Of a stretch of 41,032 bases of DNA, positions 40,872 through 41,032 are shown in pieces. The first letter of the stretch is position 1; every line of letters begins with the position of its first letter. The DNA comes from a virus. The stretch is from positions 1 through 41,032 of IMG/VR virus record IMGVR_UViG_3300043399_000304. One strand, written 5' to 3'. The notes below the pieces were generated by a model that did no database searches, was not told the DNA's origin, and saw only the letters and a list, made by a program, of their open reading frames with translations. Both the position numbers and the translations under genes were made by a program.

Positions 40872-41032
40872 ATGGCAGCGAAAAGCCTTGAGGGTGTACT
40901 TGTTAAAAAAGCCCACACTAAAGAGACATTTACAGAACAGCAGCTAATAGCGTTGGCTGCTTGTTCTAACCCAGATAACGGATATCACTATTTTTGCGAG
41001 AACTATTTTTATATACAGCATCCAGTTAAAGG
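40872..41032 (+). CDS. gp17: Large terminase (gp17) N-terminus, truncated by window edge
   Basis: Only 53 complete codons are visible. MAAKSLEGVLVKKAHTKETF, then a FTEQQLIALAACSNPDNGYH helix and YFCENYFYIQHPVKG. The last phrase matches the start of the gp17 ATPase domain in T4-like phages, where a Y-F-x-x-N-(Y/F)-x-Y-I-Q-H-P stretch precedes the adenine-binding and Walker motifs. gp17 powers DNA packaging and cuts concatemers. AAAGGAT supplies the ribosome-binding site; a terminator and a late-like promoter lie just upstream. The ATPase and nuclease motifs lie beyond the window, so activity cannot be assessed. Confidence 0.85.
   Translation, partial: MAAKSLEGVLVKKAHTKETFTEQQLIALAACSNPDNGYHYFCENYFYIQHPVK

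Overview
This window is part of the structural (late) region of a T4-like contractile-tailed phage. The AT-rich sequence carries homologues of T4 gp13, gp14, gp15, gp18 (sheath), gp19 (tube), gp4, gp16, a T4 gene 1-type dNMP kinase and the first 53 codons of gp17 (large terminase). Intergenic TATAAATA-type late promoters are present. Enlarged neck and sheath proteins, and fibre modules I associate with marine T4-like phages, suggest a marine or aquatic, possibly large-genome myovirus. The host cannot be named from this sequence. I found no tRNA, rRNA, CRISPR, IS or integrase. Coding density is very high: the longest non-coding gaps are about 105 nt.

Region 1 (1-25165, + strand) is a fibre/appendage cluster of eight large proteins. 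The first is cut by the window edge. The first two (1-5546) share a repeated C-RD-GYIIDSI-D module. Next come a parallel beta-helix-like protein (5539-9432), a mosaic beta-repeat fibre (9454-13908) and two fibres ending in S74 intramolecular chaperones (14012-17743, 17782-19668), the second with a collagen-like segment and a Cys-rich repeat. Last are a short glycine-rich tip protein (19685-20653) and a 1,496-residue protein with six bacterial-Ig-like double repeats and a similar glycine-rich tip (20675-25165). A bidirectional hairpin terminator closes the cluster.

Region 2 (25190-28615, - strand) is a compact operon: gp14 neck, gp15 tail terminator, Nudix hydrolase, with overlapping genes. 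Its start lies opposite gp13 across a 71-nt gap that holds two back-to-back late-promoter motifs. The gp14 frame has no usable ATG and appears to begin at ATT.

Region 3 (28687-32997): gp13 neck, a 717-residue amidoligase-fold protein, a small Lys-rich protein, a dNMP kinase behind a sigma70-like promoter, and a convergent HNH-type gene. The amidoligase and the small protein begin with leaders resembling the T4 capsid-targeting sequence. This pair is the most novel element: possibly an amide-bond-forming enzyme packaged in the head.

Region 4 (33111-41032, + strand): a giant tail sheath, tube, a tube-fold baseplate/initiator-like protein, a conserved small protein, gp4 head-completion nuclease-fold protein, gp16 small terminase, two virion-type proteins with leader-like N-termini, a terminator and promoter, and the start of gp17. 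Together these genes build the neck, tail and host-recognition organelle and start DNA packaging.
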